Of a stretch of DNA of 6,026 nt, positions 5,587 to 6,026 are shown piece after piece. The stretch lies in NCBI GenBank assembly GCA_023399215.1, contig JAEWQJ010000001.1, positions 1-6,026 of the forward strand. The letters are read 5' to 3'. The notes beneath the pieces are model-generated. The model had not been told where the DNA came from. It did no database searches and saw only the letters and a list, made by a program, of their open reading frames with translations. Every line of letters begins with the position of its first letter. Position 1 is the stretch's first letter. Position numbers and translations under genes: made by a program. Source of the DNA: Methanobacteriota archaeon (GTDB taxonomy: Archaea; Halobacteriota; Methanosarcinia; Methanosarcinales; Methanosarcinaceae).

Positions 5587-6026
5587 ACTCCAGATAGGGG
5601 TCATTTTTTATACTTGGTTCATTTTTCGTACTTGGTGTATTTTCGGTATTTAGTTCGTTTTTCGTACCTAGTGTATTTTCTGTATTTAGTTCGTTTTTCG
5701 TACCTGGTGTATTTTCTGTATTTGGTTCGTTTTTCGTACTTGGTTCGTTTTTCGTACTTGGTTCGTTTTTCGTATTTGGTTTATTTTCTGTATTTGGTTC
5801 GTTTTCGATACTTGGTTCGTTATCTATGCTTGATTCGTTTTCGATACTTGGTTCGTTTCCTGTATTTGGCTCGTTTTTCGTACTTGGCTCTTTTTTCGGA
5901 CGTGTCTCGATTTTTTCAATCTCACCGTCACGGATGTACACAACTCTTGTTGCATATCTTACAAGTTCAACGTCATGGGTAACAATAATGATCGTCTTAC
6001 CTTCTCTTACATGCAACTCTTCCAGA
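5585..6026 (-). CDS. ABC transporter ATPase (3' end) with hexapeptide-repeat tail
   Basis: Only the C-terminal part is present. The frame runs open to the window edge (LEELHVREGKTIIIVTHD), so the Walker A, signature and Walker B motifs lie outside. What is seen is the segment before the last core strand, then TIIIVTHD with the switch (H-loop) His encoded at about 5974-5976, followed by VELVRYATRVVYIRDGEIEKIE. This is the usual end of MacB/LolD-type ATPases. Such proteins normally stop about here. This one goes on for about 105 residues: KKEP, then sixteen six-residue units of consensus E-P-[S/N]-T-[K/E]-N, then DPYLE. The tail is hydrophilic, cytoplasmic and probably disordered. The gene is first in the visible operon and 9 bp before the CARDB-protein gene. 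A TTG at 6016 is not the true start. Confidence 0.85.
   Translation of the reverse strand, partial: LEELHVREGKTIIIVTHDVELVRYATRVVYIRDGEIEKIETRPKKEPSTKNEPNTGNEPSIENESSIDNEPSIENEPNTENKPNTKNEPSTKNEPSTKNEPNTENTPGTKNELNTENTLGTKNELNTENTPSTKNEPSIKNDPYLE
5603..5890 (-). repeat. 18-bp coding minisatellite, 16 units
   Basis: Sixteen head-to-tail units of exactly 18 bp (288 bp) encode six residues each. Unit forms include EPSTKN, EPNTEN, EPSIEN, TPGTKN and ELNTEN. Two adjacent EPSTKN units (about 5729-5764) are identical at the DNA level. A 36-bp higher-order unit (ELNTEN plus T[P/L]GTKN) is duplicated with two base changes around 5639-5710. The period is a multiple of three, so loss or gain of units keeps the frame. 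Confidence 0.9.

Noticed and set aside
5603..5890. Regular repeats that could suggest a CRISPR array
   Set aside because: The units are 18 bp head to tail with no spacers and stay in frame with the ATPase gene, so this is a coding minisatellite.
5614..5982. + strand open frame rich in Tyr, Leu, Val, Arg and Phe
   Set aside because: It is the antisense reading of the 18-bp repeat; the period being a multiple of three keeps it open. The minus strand has the ABC ATPase end and good gene context.

Overview
The window most likely comes from a methanogenic archaeon of the Methanosarcina type. The reasons are a membrane/S-layer-like CARDB protein encoded inside an FtsX/MacB-type ABC operon, the archaeal style of the signal peptide and C-terminal anchor, very AT-rich spacers, and a compact IS200/IS605 element of the kind common in these genomes. 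This assignment is inferred from gene style, not from a marker gene.

Layout: positions 1-590 hold no convincing gene. They contain a short GC-rich patch (1-60), then a very AT-rich spacer with a few short repeats. Positions ~591-2536 are an apparently complete IS200/IS605-family element on the + strand. It has a structured left end, tnpA (HUH/Y1 transposase), an overlapping tnpB (RNA-guided RuvC nuclease), and a right end whose RNA form looks like the omega RNA (reRNA) scaffold. The omega RNA guide would start at about 2537 and read antisense into the 3' end of a small two-TM protein gene (2553-2723, minus strand).

Positions 2745-2907 contain a purine/pyrimidine tract with a 17-bp tandem repeat and a long imperfect inverted repeat followed by T6 on the minus strand. 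This probably terminates the operon to its right. Positions 2908-6026 are a minus-strand operon in the order ATPase (5' end outside the window), secreted and membrane-anchored CARDB-type protein, then MacB-like permease. Gaps are 9 and 34 bp, and the Shine-Dalgarno of the second gene overlaps the stop of the first. Together they look like a three-part ABC system of the MacB/LolCDE class, with the CARDB protein as an external partner.

The most unusual points are: (1) the ATPase carries a C-terminal tail of 16 perfect-length hexapeptide repeats encoded by an 18-bp minisatellite; (2) TnpB lacks the canonical RuvC-II glutamate (Gly in its place) and has a candidate relocated Glu just before the zinc finger; (3) a multi-helix omega RNA fold can be drawn across the end of tnpB and the right end; (4) a 56-aa two-TM protein lies next to the insertion. 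No CRISPR array, rRNA or tRNA was recognised.
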